The notes under the pieces were generated by a model, which was not told where the DNA came from, did no database searches, and saw nothing but the letters and a program-made list of their open reading frames with translations. Of a DNA stretch of 64,000 nt, positions 51,733-59,861 are shown piece by piece (positions within the stretch are counted from its first letter, which is position 1; every line of letters begins with the position of its first letter). The position numbers and the translations under genes are program-made. The DNA is taken from positions 1 through 64,000 of the forward strand of contig CBINBI010000002.1 in assembly GCA_966248875.1 (NCBI GenBank). The letters run 5' to 3'. This DNA comes from Dokdonella_A sp966248875. Its GTDB lineage: Bacteria; Pseudomonadota; Gammaproteobacteria; Xanthomonadales; Rhodanobacteraceae.

Positions 51733-52044
51733 CGAAGCCGCAGGCCGGTCTCCGGGCTCGCAGACGAGGGGCTTAAGCGGAGCGGTCACGCCGACCGATC
51801 TCCCGGTTTCCGCGATCGAAGATCGCGAAAACGACTGTGCCCATCGGCCGGATCGCCTTCCCGCGTCATGCAGTGGCGCAAATGATCCGGCTTGGCCTGC
51901 TCACCGTTGCGGGGGCAGCGCCGGAATTGGGACGTGCGATCGCCATCGACCGCCACCGCAGTCGCGGCCTTTCGATCGCGACGCGACATCCCGCACCGGC
52001 TTCCCGTTTCACCCTGCCGCCGACGGCAGCGAGGGCACCTGTGG
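51733..52044 (-). promoter_or_regulatory. Cobalamin riboswitch (aptamer) upstream of btuB
   Basis: The minus-strand RNA shows the diagnostic cobalamin aptamer blocks in order: AGGTGCCCTC (52031-52040), GGTGAAACGGGAAGCCGGTG just after it, CCGGCGCTGCCCCCGCAACG with GTGAGCAGG in the middle (the B12 box), GCCACTG with CGGGAAGGCG, and GCCCGGAGACCGGCCTGC at the end. Binding of cobalamin would reduce btuB expression. The length of about 312 bases is longer than many, owing to extra peripheral stems. Confidence 0.93.
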
Positions 52045-52051
52045 CGCGCGA

Positions 52052-52080
52052 AGTTTAGGAGCGCGCACGGGGCGCGGCAA
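52052..52080 (-). promoter_or_regulatory. Sigma-70-like promoter of the btuB riboswitch
   Basis: TTGCCG (52075-52080) and TAAACT (52052-52057) are 17 bases apart on the minus strand. The predicted transcription start near 52045 coincides with the 5' edge of the riboswitch. Confidence 0.65.
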
Positions 52081-52098
52081 GCTCCGGTCGAAACCGCA

Positions 52099-52287
52099 TC
52101 AGTCGCTGTCCGTGGAGGTGCGCACGGAAACGAGCTCGCCGTCGTCGCCGACCTCGACGGCGATTTCGATCGGCTGGCAGCAGACTGCGCAATCCTCGAC
52201 ATACCGCTGTGAGCCGGCGGACGTGTCGACCTGCGTGAAGACGCTTTCGCCGCAATACGGACAGCTGATCGTCACGGGCACGAGCAT
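52099..52287 (-). CDS. CPXCG-motif cysteine-rich small protein
   Basis: A 62-residue protein with two zinc-ribbon knuckles: CPYCG (Cys9, Cys12) and CAVC (Cys33, Cys36). The layout is that of the CPXCG-motif family, whose role is unknown. The start at 52287 gives the family's short N-terminus (MLVPVTISCPYCG) and has GGAG upstream. It begins 4 bases after hemW, so it belongs to the rph-rdgB-hemW transcript. The btuB promoter lies just downstream. Confidence 0.85.
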   Translation of the reverse strand: MLVPVTISCPYCGESVFTQVDTSAGSQRYVEDCAVCCQPIEIAVEVGDDGELVSVRTSTDSD

Positions 52288-52291
52288 GCGC

Positions 52292-53458
52292 TCACTCCGG
52301 AAGGAACAACGCGACGAGATCGTTGAGGAACCGGCGGCCGCTTTCGGTCGGGCGAAGCTGCGCTGTGTCCGCTTCGAGCCAGCCCTTGCTGCGCGCATCT
52401 GCGAGCGTCGCCGCGGCGGCTTCGAGCACGAGGCCGGTGCGCTGCTCGAGCTCGTTCATCGGCACGCCCTCGTTCAGGCGCAGCGCATTCAGCATGAACT
52501 CGAACGGCCGCTGCGCCTCGTCCACGGGCTCGGCTGTTCCGAACGCCTCGCCGCGCGCGGCACGATCGAGATAGCTGCGCGGCAGCTTCACCTTCGCGGT
52601 GCGCACGATCACATTGCCCCGCGCGTCGGTGATCTTGCCGTGCGCGCCGGCGCCGATGCCCAGATAGTCGCCGAACGTCCAGTAGTTGAGGTTGTGCACG
52701 CAGCGGCGGCCGGGCCGCGCATAGGCCGACACTTCGTATTGCGCATAGCCGGCTTCGGCGAGGCGGCCCTGACACGCCTCCTGCATGTCCCAGGCGAGAT
52801 CCGCGTCGGGCAGCGCCGGCGGTTTCGCCGCGAACAGCGTGTTCGGCTCCAGCGTCAGCTGGTAGTGCGAGATGTGCGAAGGCTGCAGCGCGATGGCCCG
52901 CTCGACGTCCGCCAGCGCGCCTGCGAGCGTCTGCTCCGGCAGCGCGTACATCAGATCGAGATTGATGTCGTCGTAGCCCGCGTCCTGCGCGGATTTGACG
53001 GCGCGCTCCGCCTCGGCTGCCGAGTGGATGCGCCCGAGACGGCGCAGCATGTCGTCGTCGAAGCTCTGCACGCCGAAGCTGATGCGCGTCACGCCGGCGC
53101 GCAGGTACTCATCGAAGCGCCCGTGCTCGACCGTGCCGGGATTCGTTTCGAGCGTGATCTCGATACCGTCCCGGAACGTGAACCGCTTGCCGGCGAGATC
53201 GATGATCCTCGCGATGGCGTCGGGCGCGAACAGGCTCGGCGTGCCGCCGCCGAGGAAAAGGCTGACGAGAGGGCGACCTCCGAGCGCGTCGCCGAACTGC
53301 GCGAGATCGCGATCGAGATCCGCAGCGAGCGCGCCGATGTAATCATCGACCGGCAGCGCGCCTGCGTGCGCGTGCGAGTTGAAGTCGCAATACGGGCATT
53401 TCCGCACGCACCACGGAATGTGGACGTAAAGCGAGAGCGGCGGCACGGTCAATGGCAT
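52292..53458 (-). CDS. hemW: Radical SAM heme chaperone HemW
   Basis: A 388-residue protein with the HemN-like radical SAM cluster motif Cys17-x3-Cys21-x2-Cys24 (CVRKCPYCDFNSH), the SAM loop LFLGGGTPSLF, RISFGVQSF and the HemW C-terminal region with NLNYWTFGDYLGIGAGAHG. HemW binds heme and delivers it to acceptor proteins; it is not the coproporphyrinogen oxidase HemN. It lies 82 bases after rdgB on the same strand, the usual neighbour. Confidence 0.94.
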   Translation of the reverse strand: MPLTVPPLSLYVHIPWCVRKCPYCDFNSHAHAGALPVDDYIGALAADLDRDLAQFGDALGGRPLVSLFLGGGTPSLFAPDAIARIIDLAGKRFTFRDGIEITLETNPGTVEHGRFDEYLRAGVTRISFGVQSFDDDMLRRLGRIHSAAEAERAVKSAQDAGYDDINLDLMYALPEQTLAGALADVERAIALQPSHISHYQLTLEPNTLFAAKPPALPDADLAWDMQEACQGRLAEAGYAQYEVSAYARPGRRCVHNLNYWTFGDYLGIGAGAHGKITDARGNVIVRTAKVKLPRSYLDRAARGEAFGTAEPVDEAQRPFEFMLNALRLNEGVPMNELEQRTGLVLEAAAATLADARSKGWLEADTAQLRPTESGRRFLNDLVALFLPE

Positions 53459-53540
53459 GGATGTGTGGGGAACGGCGGAGTTGCGGTTTCGCGAGCGGAG
53501 ATCATGCGCCGCCCCACGAGATCAAGGCAGCATGGTCGGA

Positions 53541-54134
53541 TCAGCCCGGGCTCGCCAGCAGCTCGCGCAGGCGCGCGAGGGCGCGGCCGCGATGGCTGAT
53601 GCGATTCTTGACGGCGGGCTCGAGCTCGGCCGCGCTCCTGCCGAGCGACGGATCGAAGAATACCGGGTCGTAGCCGAACCCGCGCTGGCCGCGCGGCTCG
53701 CGCAGGATGCGCCCGTGCCAGCGTCCTCCGGCGATGAGCGGGGCCGGATCGTCCGGCGCACGCAGTAGCACAATCGTGCAGTGGAACCATGCCGTGCGCG
53801 ACGGGTCTTCGACGCCGTCGAGCGCGGCGAGCAGCTTCGCGATGTTCGCCGCGGAATCGCCATGGGCGCCGGCGTAGCGCGCCGAGTGCAGTCCCGGCGC
53901 GCCGCCGAGCGTGTCGACGCAGAGGCCGGAATCGTCGCCGAGCGCCGGCAGCCCCGAGAGGCGCGCCGCGTGACGCGCCTTGAGCAGCGCGTTCTCGACG
54001 AAGGTCGCCGCGGTCTCGGCGGCGTCGCCGATGCCGAGCTCGGATTGCGTGATCGGTTCCATGCCGCTGCCGGCGAGGATCTCTCGAATCTCGGCGAGCT
54101 TGCCGCGGTTGCCGCTGGCGATGACGAGCTTCAT
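53541..54134 (-). CDS. rdgB: XTP/dITP diphosphatase (house-cleaning nucleotidase)
   Basis: A 197-residue enzyme that hydrolyses non-canonical purine nucleotides (dITP, XTP) to keep them out of DNA. Motifs are KLVIASGNRGKLAEIREIL, ALGDDSGLCVDTLGGAPGLH, SARYAG, FGYDPVFF and the C-terminal NRISHRGRAL. All are canonical. It lies 17 bases after rph in the same direction. Confidence 0.95.
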   Translation of the reverse strand: MKLVIASGNRGKLAEIREILAGSGMEPITQSELGIGDAAETAATFVENALLKARHAARLSGLPALGDDSGLCVDTLGGAPGLHSARYAGAHGDSAANIAKLLAALDGVEDPSRTAWFHCTIVLLRAPDDPAPLIAGGRWHGRILREPRGQRGFGYDPVFFDPSLGRSAAELEPAVKNRISHRGRALARLRELLASPG

Positions 54135-54151
54135 CGGCGCAGCGCGGCGCG

Positions 54152-54877
54152 TCAGCCCGCAAGCGCCTCGCGCTGGATCGCGCAGAGCTCGGCGACGCCC
54201 TTGGCAGCCAGCGCGAGCATCGCATCGAGATCATCGCGTCGGAACGCGTGCCCTTCGGCCGTGCCCTGCAGCTCGATGAAGCCGCCACCGTCGTTCATGA
54301 CGACGTTCATGTCGGTGTCGCAACCGGAATCCTCGGCATAGTCGAGATCGAGCACGGGGACGCCGCGGTAGATGCCGACCGAAACGGCGGCCACCGCGCC
54401 GAAGATCGGCTCGCGTTTGATCGCGTTGCGCGCCTTCAGCCAGCGCACCGCATCGACCAGCGCGACGTAGGCGCCGGTGATCGCCGCCGTGCGCGTGCCG
54501 CCGTCGGCCTGCAGCACATCGCAGTCGAGGGTGATCGTGCGCTCGCCGAGCGCGACGCGATCGACGCAGGCGCGCAGGCTGCGGCCGATCAGGCGCTGGA
54601 TCTCCATCGTGCGCCCGCCCTGGCCGCCGCGCGCCGCTTCGCGCTGCGTGCGTTCGCCGGTCGCACGCGGCAGCATGCCGTACTCGGCCGTGACCCAGCC
54701 TTCGCCCTTGCCGCGCAGGAACGGCGGCACCTTCTCGTCGACGCTCGCCGTGCAGAGCACGCGCGTGTCGCCGCAGGAGATCAGCACGGAGCCTTCGGCG
54801 TGCCGCGTGAAGCCGCGCTGTATCGTGATCGGACGCAACTGATCGGCGGCACGGCCGGATGGGCGCGCAAGGCTCAT
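54152..54877 (-). CDS. rph: Ribonuclease PH
   Basis: A 241-residue phosphorolytic 3'-to-5' exoribonuclease that trims tRNA 3' ends. Visible blocks are QRGFTRHAEGSVLISCGDTR, GWVTAEYGMLPRATGERTQR, GRTMEIQRLIGRSLRACVD, LDCDVLQADGGTRTAAITGA and YAEDSGCDTDMNVVMND. The motifs are full and there is no frameshift, unlike the defective rph of E. coli K-12. It is the first gene of the rph-rdgB-hemW transcript and is divergent from yicC. Confidence 0.96.
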   Translation of the reverse strand: MSLARPSGRAADQLRPITIQRGFTRHAEGSVLISCGDTRVLCTASVDEKVPPFLRGKGEGWVTAEYGMLPRATGERTQREAARGGQGGRTMEIQRLIGRSLRACVDRVALGERTITLDCDVLQADGGTRTAAITGAYVALVDAVRWLKARNAIKREPIFGAVAAVSVGIYRGVPVLDLDYAEDSGCDTDMNVVMNDGGGFIELQGTAEGHAFRRDDLDAMLALAAKGVAELCAIQREALAG

Positions 54878-54951
54878 GCGAAAAATCGAGTATCGGCGGA
54901 CGGGCCTTGGAGTTTACCATTGCGGCCCAGCCGAACCCGCGGGTTGACCGA

Positions 54952-55815
54952 ATGCTTCGCAGCATGACTGCTTTCGCCAGCGCCGAATCCGACATCGGCC
55001 CGGGCACGCTTTCGATCGAGATGCGTTCGGTCAATCATCGCTATCTCGAGCTCGGCCTGCGCCTCCCCGAAGAACTGCGCAGCCTGGAGCCGCAGGTGCG
55101 CGAGCGCGTCGCCGCGCGGCTCTCGCGCGGCAAGGTCGATCTCGGTCTTCGCTACAAGCCCGCCGCGGCGGAGGCATCCGCGCTGGTGCTCGACGAAGCG
55201 CTGGTGGCCCGGCTTGCCGACACCGCGCAGGCGCTGGCGGCGAAGTTCCCGCAGCTCAACGTCGACTTCGTCTCGCTGCTCGGCTGGCCCGGCGTCATGC
55301 TGGAGCGCGAGACGGATCAGGAATCGCTGCGCCAGGCGGCGCTTGCGGTGCTCGACGAGGCGCTCGGTCAGATGGTCGCGACGCGCGAGCGCGAAGGCGC
55401 ACGGCTCGGCGTCTTTCTCGGCGAACGGCTCGATGCGATCGAGAAGATCGTCGCCGAGGTGCGCGCACATCTGCCGGAAGTGCGCGCCGCGCTGCGTGCG
55501 CGCTTCGATACGCGGATCGCCGAGCTCAAGCAGCCGCTGGAGCCCGGGCGGCTCGAGCAGGAGATCGTGTTGCAGTTGCAGCGCATCGATGTCGACGAAG
55601 AGCTCGATCGCCTGACCGCGCACGTCGCGGAAGCGCGGCGCACGCTCGGCCTCAGGGAAGCGGTCGGCCGCCGGCTCGATTTCCTCATGCAGGAATTCAA
55701 CCGCGAGGCGAACACGCTGGCGTCGAAGGCGGCCGATCCGCGCACGACGAACGCGGCCGTCGAGCTCAAGGTGCTGATCGAGCAGATGCGCGAGCAGGTG
55801 CAGAACCTGGAGTGA
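54952..55815 (+). CDS. yicC: YicC family endoribonuclease
   Basis: A 287-residue protein with MLRSMTAFASAESDIGPGTL and MRSVNHRYLELGLRLPEELR at the N-terminus, and the C-terminal EAVGRRLDFLMQEFNREANT with LASKAADPRTTNAAVELKVL, both family-diagnostic. YicC has been linked to RNA cleavage (RyhB turnover in E. coli). The start at 54952 is chosen to begin with the usual M-x-R-S-M-T-A-F. A TACCAT box lies 31 bases upstream. Its stop is 1 base before the gmk start. Confidence 0.94.
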   Translation: MLRSMTAFASAESDIGPGTLSIEMRSVNHRYLELGLRLPEELRSLEPQVRERVAARLSRGKVDLGLRYKPAAAEASALVLDEALVARLADTAQALAAKFPQLNVDFVSLLGWPGVMLERETDQESLRQAALAVLDEALGQMVATREREGARLGVFLGERLDAIEKIVAEVRAHLPEVRAALRARFDTRIAELKQPLEPGRLEQEIVLQLQRIDVDEELDRLTAHVAEARRTLGLREAVGRRLDFLMQEFNREANTLASKAADPRTTNAAVELKVLIEQMREQVQNLE

Positions 55816-55816
55816 C

Positions 55817-56428
55817 ATGACCGGCACGCTCTACATCGTGGCCGCGCCGTCCGGAGCAGGAAAGTCGAGCCTCGTCAACGCGCTGCTCGAGCGCGAACCC
55901 GGCATCGTGCTGTCGATTTCGCACACGACGCGGCCGCCGCGCCCCGGCGACGTCGACGGCGAGCACTACCACTTCGTCAATCGCGGCGTGTTCGAGCGCC
56001 TGATCGCCGAAGGTGCCTTCCTCGAGCACGCCGAAGTGTTCGGCAATTTCTACGGCACTTCGCGCGAAGCGGTCGAGCCGCTGCTGGCGCAGGGGCGCGA
56101 CGTGCTGCTCGAAATCGACTGGCAGGGCGCGCAGCAGGTGCGTCGGGTGCATCCGGACTGCGTCAGCGTGTTTATCCTGCCGCCGTCGCGCGAGGAGCTG
56201 GAGCGGCGGCTGCGCACGCGCGCGGCGGATCATCCGGCGACGATCGCGCGGCGGCTCGCCGAATCGCGCGAGGAGATCGCGCACGCGGGCGACTTCGACT
56301 ACATCATCGTCAACGATGAGTTCGCCGATGCGCTGGCGGACCTCCGCGCGATCGTCACCACGCGCAGGCTGCGGCGCGAGGTGCAGCTGGCCCGCCACTC
56401 CGCGTTGATCCGCGATCTGCTGGCCTGA
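55817..56428 (+). CDS. gmk: Guanylate kinase
   Basis: A 203-residue enzyme that phosphorylates GMP to GDP with ATP. The P-loop is GAGKSS in IVAAPSGAGKSSLVNALL. Further motifs are SHTTRPPRPGDVDGEHYHFV, FLEHAEVFGNFYGTS and VLLEIDWQGAQQVRR. The gene follows yicC by 1 base, so they are co-transcribed. The usual next genes, rpoZ and spoT, are displaced 4.6 kb downstream by the Mla cluster. Confidence 0.96.
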   Translation: MTGTLYIVAAPSGAGKSSLVNALLEREPGIVLSISHTTRPPRPGDVDGEHYHFVNRGVFERLIAEGAFLEHAEVFGNFYGTSREAVEPLLAQGRDVLLEIDWQGAQQVRRVHPDCVSVFILPPSREELERRLRTRAADHPATIARRLAESREEIAHAGDFDYIIVNDEFADALADLRAIVTTRRLRREVQLARHSALIRDLLA

Positions 56429-56557
56429 CGCTTCGCCGGAAGGCGCGGCCATGACCGCCCGGCGCCGCACGCGTGCGGAGCGAACGTTCTGCGAACGACG
56501 TGTTCAGGAACGATCGCAAAAGTCCATGCCATCGGCTAAGGTAGCGCCGCCGCGCGC

Positions 56558-57415
56558 ATGGCGGTGAAGCGACGACGAAATCCTTACGTGAGCGAAATCC
56601 GACCCGCTGCCGGCTCCGCCCTGATCGAGATCCGCGCGCTGCACACGAGGCTCGGCGGGAAACTCATCTTTGATGGCGTCGATCTCGACGTACCGCGCGG
56701 CAAGATCACGGCGATCATGGGCCCGAGCGGCACCGGCAAGACGACGCTGCTGCGCCACATCACGGGCCAGCTCGCACCGGATTCCGGCGAGATACGCGTC
56801 GACGGCCGCAACGTGCCGACGCTGCCGCGCGGCGAGCTGTTCGATCTGCGCGAGAAGATCGGCTATCTCTTCCAGAATTCCGCGCTGCTGACCGATTTCA
56901 GCGTGTTCGAGAATGTCGCGTTTCCGCTGCGCCAGCATCTGAAGCTGCCCGAGGATCTCGTGCGTAACGTCGTGCTGACGAAGCTGCAGGCGGTGGGCCT
57001 GCGCGGCGCTGCCGAGCTGATGCCGAGCGAGCTTTCGGGCGGCATGGCGCGCCGCGTCGCGCTGGCGCGCGCGATCGTGCGCGATCCGATGCTGATCCTC
57101 TACGACGAACCGTTCGTCGGGCTCGATCCGATCGCGCTGAATCAGGTGCTGCGTCTGATCCGCACCTTGAACGATACGCTCGGCATCACCAGCATTCTCG
57201 TCGCGCACGAGTTTGCGGCGGTCGCGCGGGTCGCCGATCAGGTGTATCTGATCGCCGGCGGCAAGGTCGCGGCTGCGGGAGCGCCCGCCGAGCTCGCGCG
57301 CGGCGAGTCGCCGTGGACGCGCCAGTTCTTCGGCGGCGACGCGGACGGACCGGTGCCGTTCCATTACCCGGCGCGCGACTACCGGCTCGATCTCGGCTTT
57401 CCGGCAACGACATGA
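56558..57415 (+). CDS. mlaF: Mla phospholipid transporter ATPase MlaF
   Basis: A 285-residue ABC ATPase powering phospholipid movement between the inner membrane and the periplasmic carrier MlaC. Walker A is GPSGTGKTT (55-63), the signature LSGGM (159-163) and Walker B LILYDEP (179-185); the switch His is in LVAHEF. The LSGGM signature, rather than LSGGQ, is typical of MlaF-type ATPases. The start at 56558 is used; no strong ribosome site is present, and a GTG at 56588 is an alternative. The stop overlaps the mlaE start (ATGA). Confidence 0.93.
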   Translation: MAVKRRRNPYVSEIRPAAGSALIEIRALHTRLGGKLIFDGVDLDVPRGKITAIMGPSGTGKTTLLRHITGQLAPDSGEIRVDGRNVPTLPRGELFDLREKIGYLFQNSALLTDFSVFENVAFPLRQHLKLPEDLVRNVVLTKLQAVGLRGAAELMPSELSGGMARRVALARAIVRDPMLILYDEPFVGLDPIALNQVLRLIRTLNDTLGITSILVAHEFAAVARVADQVYLIAGGKVAAAGAPAELARGESPWTRQFFGGDADGPVPFHYPARDYRLDLGFPATT

Positions 57416-58206
57416 GCAGCGTCATGAAACCCCGCGGCTCGTCGCGCAGGAACGAGCTTTCCATGTTCGGCGATGCGCTGGCGCAGGTCGGCGCGTGCGG
57501 GCTGTTCCTGCTTACCGTGCTGGCCGCGATCCCGCGCAGCCTGCGCCACATCAAGGAGACGATCCGCCAGATCTGGTTCGTCGGCGCGATGAGTCTCGTG
57601 ATCATTACCACCTGCGGATTCTTCGTCGGCACCGTGCTCGGGCTGCAGCTTTATTACGTGCTGTCGATCTTCGGCGGCACGGCGGCACTCGGCACCGTGG
57701 TCTCGCTGTCGCTGTACCGCGAGCTCGGGCCGGTGGTGACCGCGCTCCTGTTCGCCGGGCGCGCGGGCACGTCGATCACGGCCGAAATCGGCCTCATGCG
57801 CGCGACCGACCAGCTCGCGGCGATGGAGATGATGGCAGTCGATCCGGTGGCCTACGTCGCCGTGCCGCGCTTCCTGGCCGGCGTGATCGCGATGCCGCTG
57901 CTCGCCTGCGTGTTCAATGCACTCGGCATCTTCGGCGCGCACCTGGTCGGCGTGACCTGGCTCGGGCTCGACAACGGCACGTTCTGGTCGAACATGACAT
58001 CCAGCGTCGACGTGTGGACGGACGTCGTCAACGGCGTCTGGAAAAGCTGCGCGTTCGGCGCGGTCGTCGCGCTGATCGCGGTGTTCCAGGGCTACACGAC
58101 GGCGCCGACCAGCGAAGGCGTCGCCTACGCGACGACGCGCACGGTCGTGTTCTCGTCGATCGTCGTGCTCGCGCTCGATTTCGTGATGACGGCGTTCCTG
58201 ATGTGA
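57412..58206 (+). CDS. mlaE: Mla transporter permease MlaE
   Basis: A 264-residue permease with the MlaE fold: an N-terminal amphipathic and elbow segment, then about five helices. Family blocks are SLYRELGPVVTALLFAGRAG, TSITAEIGLMRATDQLAAME and PRFLAGVIAMPLLACVFNAL, with the coupling segment ELGPV. Two copies form the lipid-translocating core with MlaF, MlaB and six MlaD. The start at 57412 is set by the four-base overlap with mlaF and gives the expected N-terminus. Confidence 0.95.
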   Translation: MSSVMKPRGSSRRNELSMFGDALAQVGACGLFLLTVLAAIPRSLRHIKETIRQIWFVGAMSLVIITTCGFFVGTVLGLQLYYVLSIFGGTAALGTVVSLSLYRELGPVVTALLFAGRAGTSITAEIGLMRATDQLAAMEMMAVDPVAYVAVPRFLAGVIAMPLLACVFNALGIFGAHLVGVTWLGLDNGTFWSNMTSSVDVWTDVVNGVWKSCAFGAVVALIAVFQGYTTAPTSEGVAYATTRTVVFSSIVVLALDFVMTAFLM

Positions 58207-58246
58207 GGCTTGGAAGGAAAGATCGAGACAAGGCGGAAGGCAGCTC

Positions 58247-58771
58247 ATGACGCAGCGACGTTCGTATCAGGTCGGTACCGGCCTTTTCATCCTGCTCGGC
58301 TTTGCCGCGCTCGCGTATCTCGCGACGCAGACGACGTCGGTCGCGAATTTCCAGCAGGGGCCGAGCTACACGCTGAAGGCGCGCTTCAGCAACGTCGGGC
58401 AGCTGAAGTTGCGCGCGCCGGTCAAGGTGGCCGGCGTGCGCATCGGATCGGTGAAGGCGATCGATCTCGACCCGACGCGGCTCGAGGCGACCGTGCTGCT
58501 CTCCATCGACGACCGCTTCAAGGATCTGCCGGACGATTCCGCCGCCGCGATATTCACCAGTGGTTTACTGGGCGACCAGTACGTTGCGATCCAGCCCGGG
58601 GGCTCGCCGGACACGTTCAAGGACGGCGACGAATTCGTGCTGACGCAGTCCTCGATCCAGCTGGAGGATCTCATCGGCAAATTCCTCGTCGGCGGCGGTC
58701 CCTCCAAACCCGGGGACGCCCAGGACGGCAGCAAGCCCGCCAACCCCGATGACAACGAGCCCGGACACTAG
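58247..58771 (+). CDS. mlaD: Mla substrate-binding MCE protein MlaD
   Basis: A 174-residue protein anchored by one N-terminal helix (about 11-27, VGTGLFILLGFAALAYLA). A single MCE domain follows (about 38-118), with YTLKARFSNVGQLKLRAPVK and VRIGSVKAI. The hexameric ring forms a lipid pore at the periplasmic face. The C-terminal 40 residues are hydrophilic (P, D, G, K) and disordered in character. It lies 40 bases after mlaE. Confidence 0.94.
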   Translation: MTQRRSYQVGTGLFILLGFAALAYLATQTTSVANFQQGPSYTLKARFSNVGQLKLRAPVKVAGVRIGSVKAIDLDPTRLEATVLLSIDDRFKDLPDDSAAAIFTSGLLGDQYVAIQPGGSPDTFKDGDEFVLTQSSIQLEDLIGKFLVGGGPSKPGDAQDGSKPANPDDNEPGH

Positions 58772-58781
58772 GAGTCGCTTC

Positions 58782-59447
58782 ATGTTTCGCACGTTGGGAA
58801 TCGCCATCGTTCTCGCCGCCGCCGGTGTGGCTTTCGGCCCGCCCGCGATCGCGCAGACGTCCGGCACGCAGGCGGTGCTGCCAGATCAGGTGGTGCAGGG
58901 CATCGCCGACGAGCTGGGCCAGGCCATCGAGGGCCATCAGGCGGAGCTCAAGAACGATCACGAAAGGCTGATCAAGCTGATCGATGGCATCCTGCTGCCG
59001 CATTTCGACATCGACTACGCCTCGATCCTGGTGCTCGGCCAGTCTGCGCGCACCGCGACGCCGGAGCAGCGCGCGCGCTTTGCGCGAGCGTTCTACAACT
59101 CGATCGCGCACCGCTACGCCGAGGGCCTGCTCAACTACACGCGCGGCCGCGTGCGCGTGCTGCCGTCGAAAGGCGACATGAACGACAAGCGCACCATCGT
59201 GCGCACCGAGGTCGTGCTCGACGACGGCAAGACGCTGCCGGTCGACTACGCGTTCCGCAAGACGCAGGACGGCAGCTGGAAGGCCTACGATGTCATCATC
59301 GAAGGCATCTCCTACATTACGAACTATCGCAACCAGGTCGGCGCCGAGATCAAGAAAACGGGTCTCGATGCGCTGATCACGCGACTGGAAACGCAGGGCG
59401 ACAAGGCGCTCCAGTCGATGGAGCAGGCGCAGAAGGGCGGCGAATGA
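58782..59447 (+). CDS. mlaC: Periplasmic phospholipid carrier MlaC
   Basis: A 221-residue MlaC/Ttg2D protein. The signal peptide is MFRTLGIAIVLAAAGVAFG followed by AIAQ. The body has LPHFDIDYASILVLGQSART, FYNSIAHRYAEGLLNYTRG and KAYDVIIEGISYITNYRNQV, all diagnostic. It shuttles phospholipid between MlaA in the outer membrane and the MlaFEDB complex. The ATG at 58782 has AGGAG upstream. The stop overlaps mlaB by four bases. Confidence 0.95.
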   Translation: MFRTLGIAIVLAAAGVAFGPPAIAQTSGTQAVLPDQVVQGIADELGQAIEGHQAELKNDHERLIKLIDGILLPHFDIDYASILVLGQSARTATPEQRARFARAFYNSIAHRYAEGLLNYTRGRVRVLPSKGDMNDKRTIVRTEVVLDDGKTLPVDYAFRKTQDGSWKAYDVIIEGISYITNYRNQVGAEIKKTGLDALITRLETQGDKALQSMEQAQKGGE

Positions 59448-59752
59448 GCCGCGCTCCCGCCGCGTTCACGCTGGAGCGCGCGGGGGCGAGCGTGCGCGTC
59501 GCGGGCGATATCGGCTTCGGCAACGCCCAGGACGCCGTCGCGCGCACGAGCGAGCTGTTCGCGGGCGGCGGCGATGTCACCGTCGATCTTTCCGGGCTCG
59601 AGCGTGCGGACAGCGCCACGCTCGGCGTGCTTCTGATCTGGGCGGCAACCGCCGCAGCGCGGGGCGTCGGGCTGCGGTTCGCGAATCCTCCGCAGGGGCT
59701 CAGGGCGCTCGCGCACCTCTGCGACGCGGAGCCGTTGCTCGGTCTTGCCTGA
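59444..59752 (+). CDS. mlaB: Mla STAS-domain subunit MlaB
   Basis: A 102-residue STAS-domain protein: VTVDLSGLERADSATLGVLL holds the conserved D-S-A/T segment around the regulatory serine/threonine. It binds MlaF and is needed for the complex to work. The start overlaps the mlaC stop (ATGA). It ends the plus-strand mla operon. Confidence 0.9.
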   Translation: MSRAPAAFTLERAGASVRVAGDIGFGNAQDAVARTSELFAGGGDVTVDLSGLERADSATLGVLLIWAATAAARGVGLRFANPPQGLRALAHLCDAEPLLGLA

Positions 59753-59800
59753 CAGCCGCCGTTCCGTCCCGCAGCGATTTCAGGCGGAATCATCGATGAA

Positions 59801-59835
59801 GGGCGAGGGCGGCTGGGTCCAGCCTGCCCTCGCCC
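59801..59835. terminator. Bidirectional terminator-like hairpin between mlaB and mlaA
   Basis: GGGCGAGGGC-GGCTGG pairs with CCAGCC-T-GCCCTCGCCC over about 16 bases with one bulge and a 2-base tight loop. It lies midway between the convergent stops of mlaB and mlaA. No T-run is present. Confidence 0.65.
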
Positions 59836-59861
59836 GCATGCGGGGGAGCGACGAAACCGCC

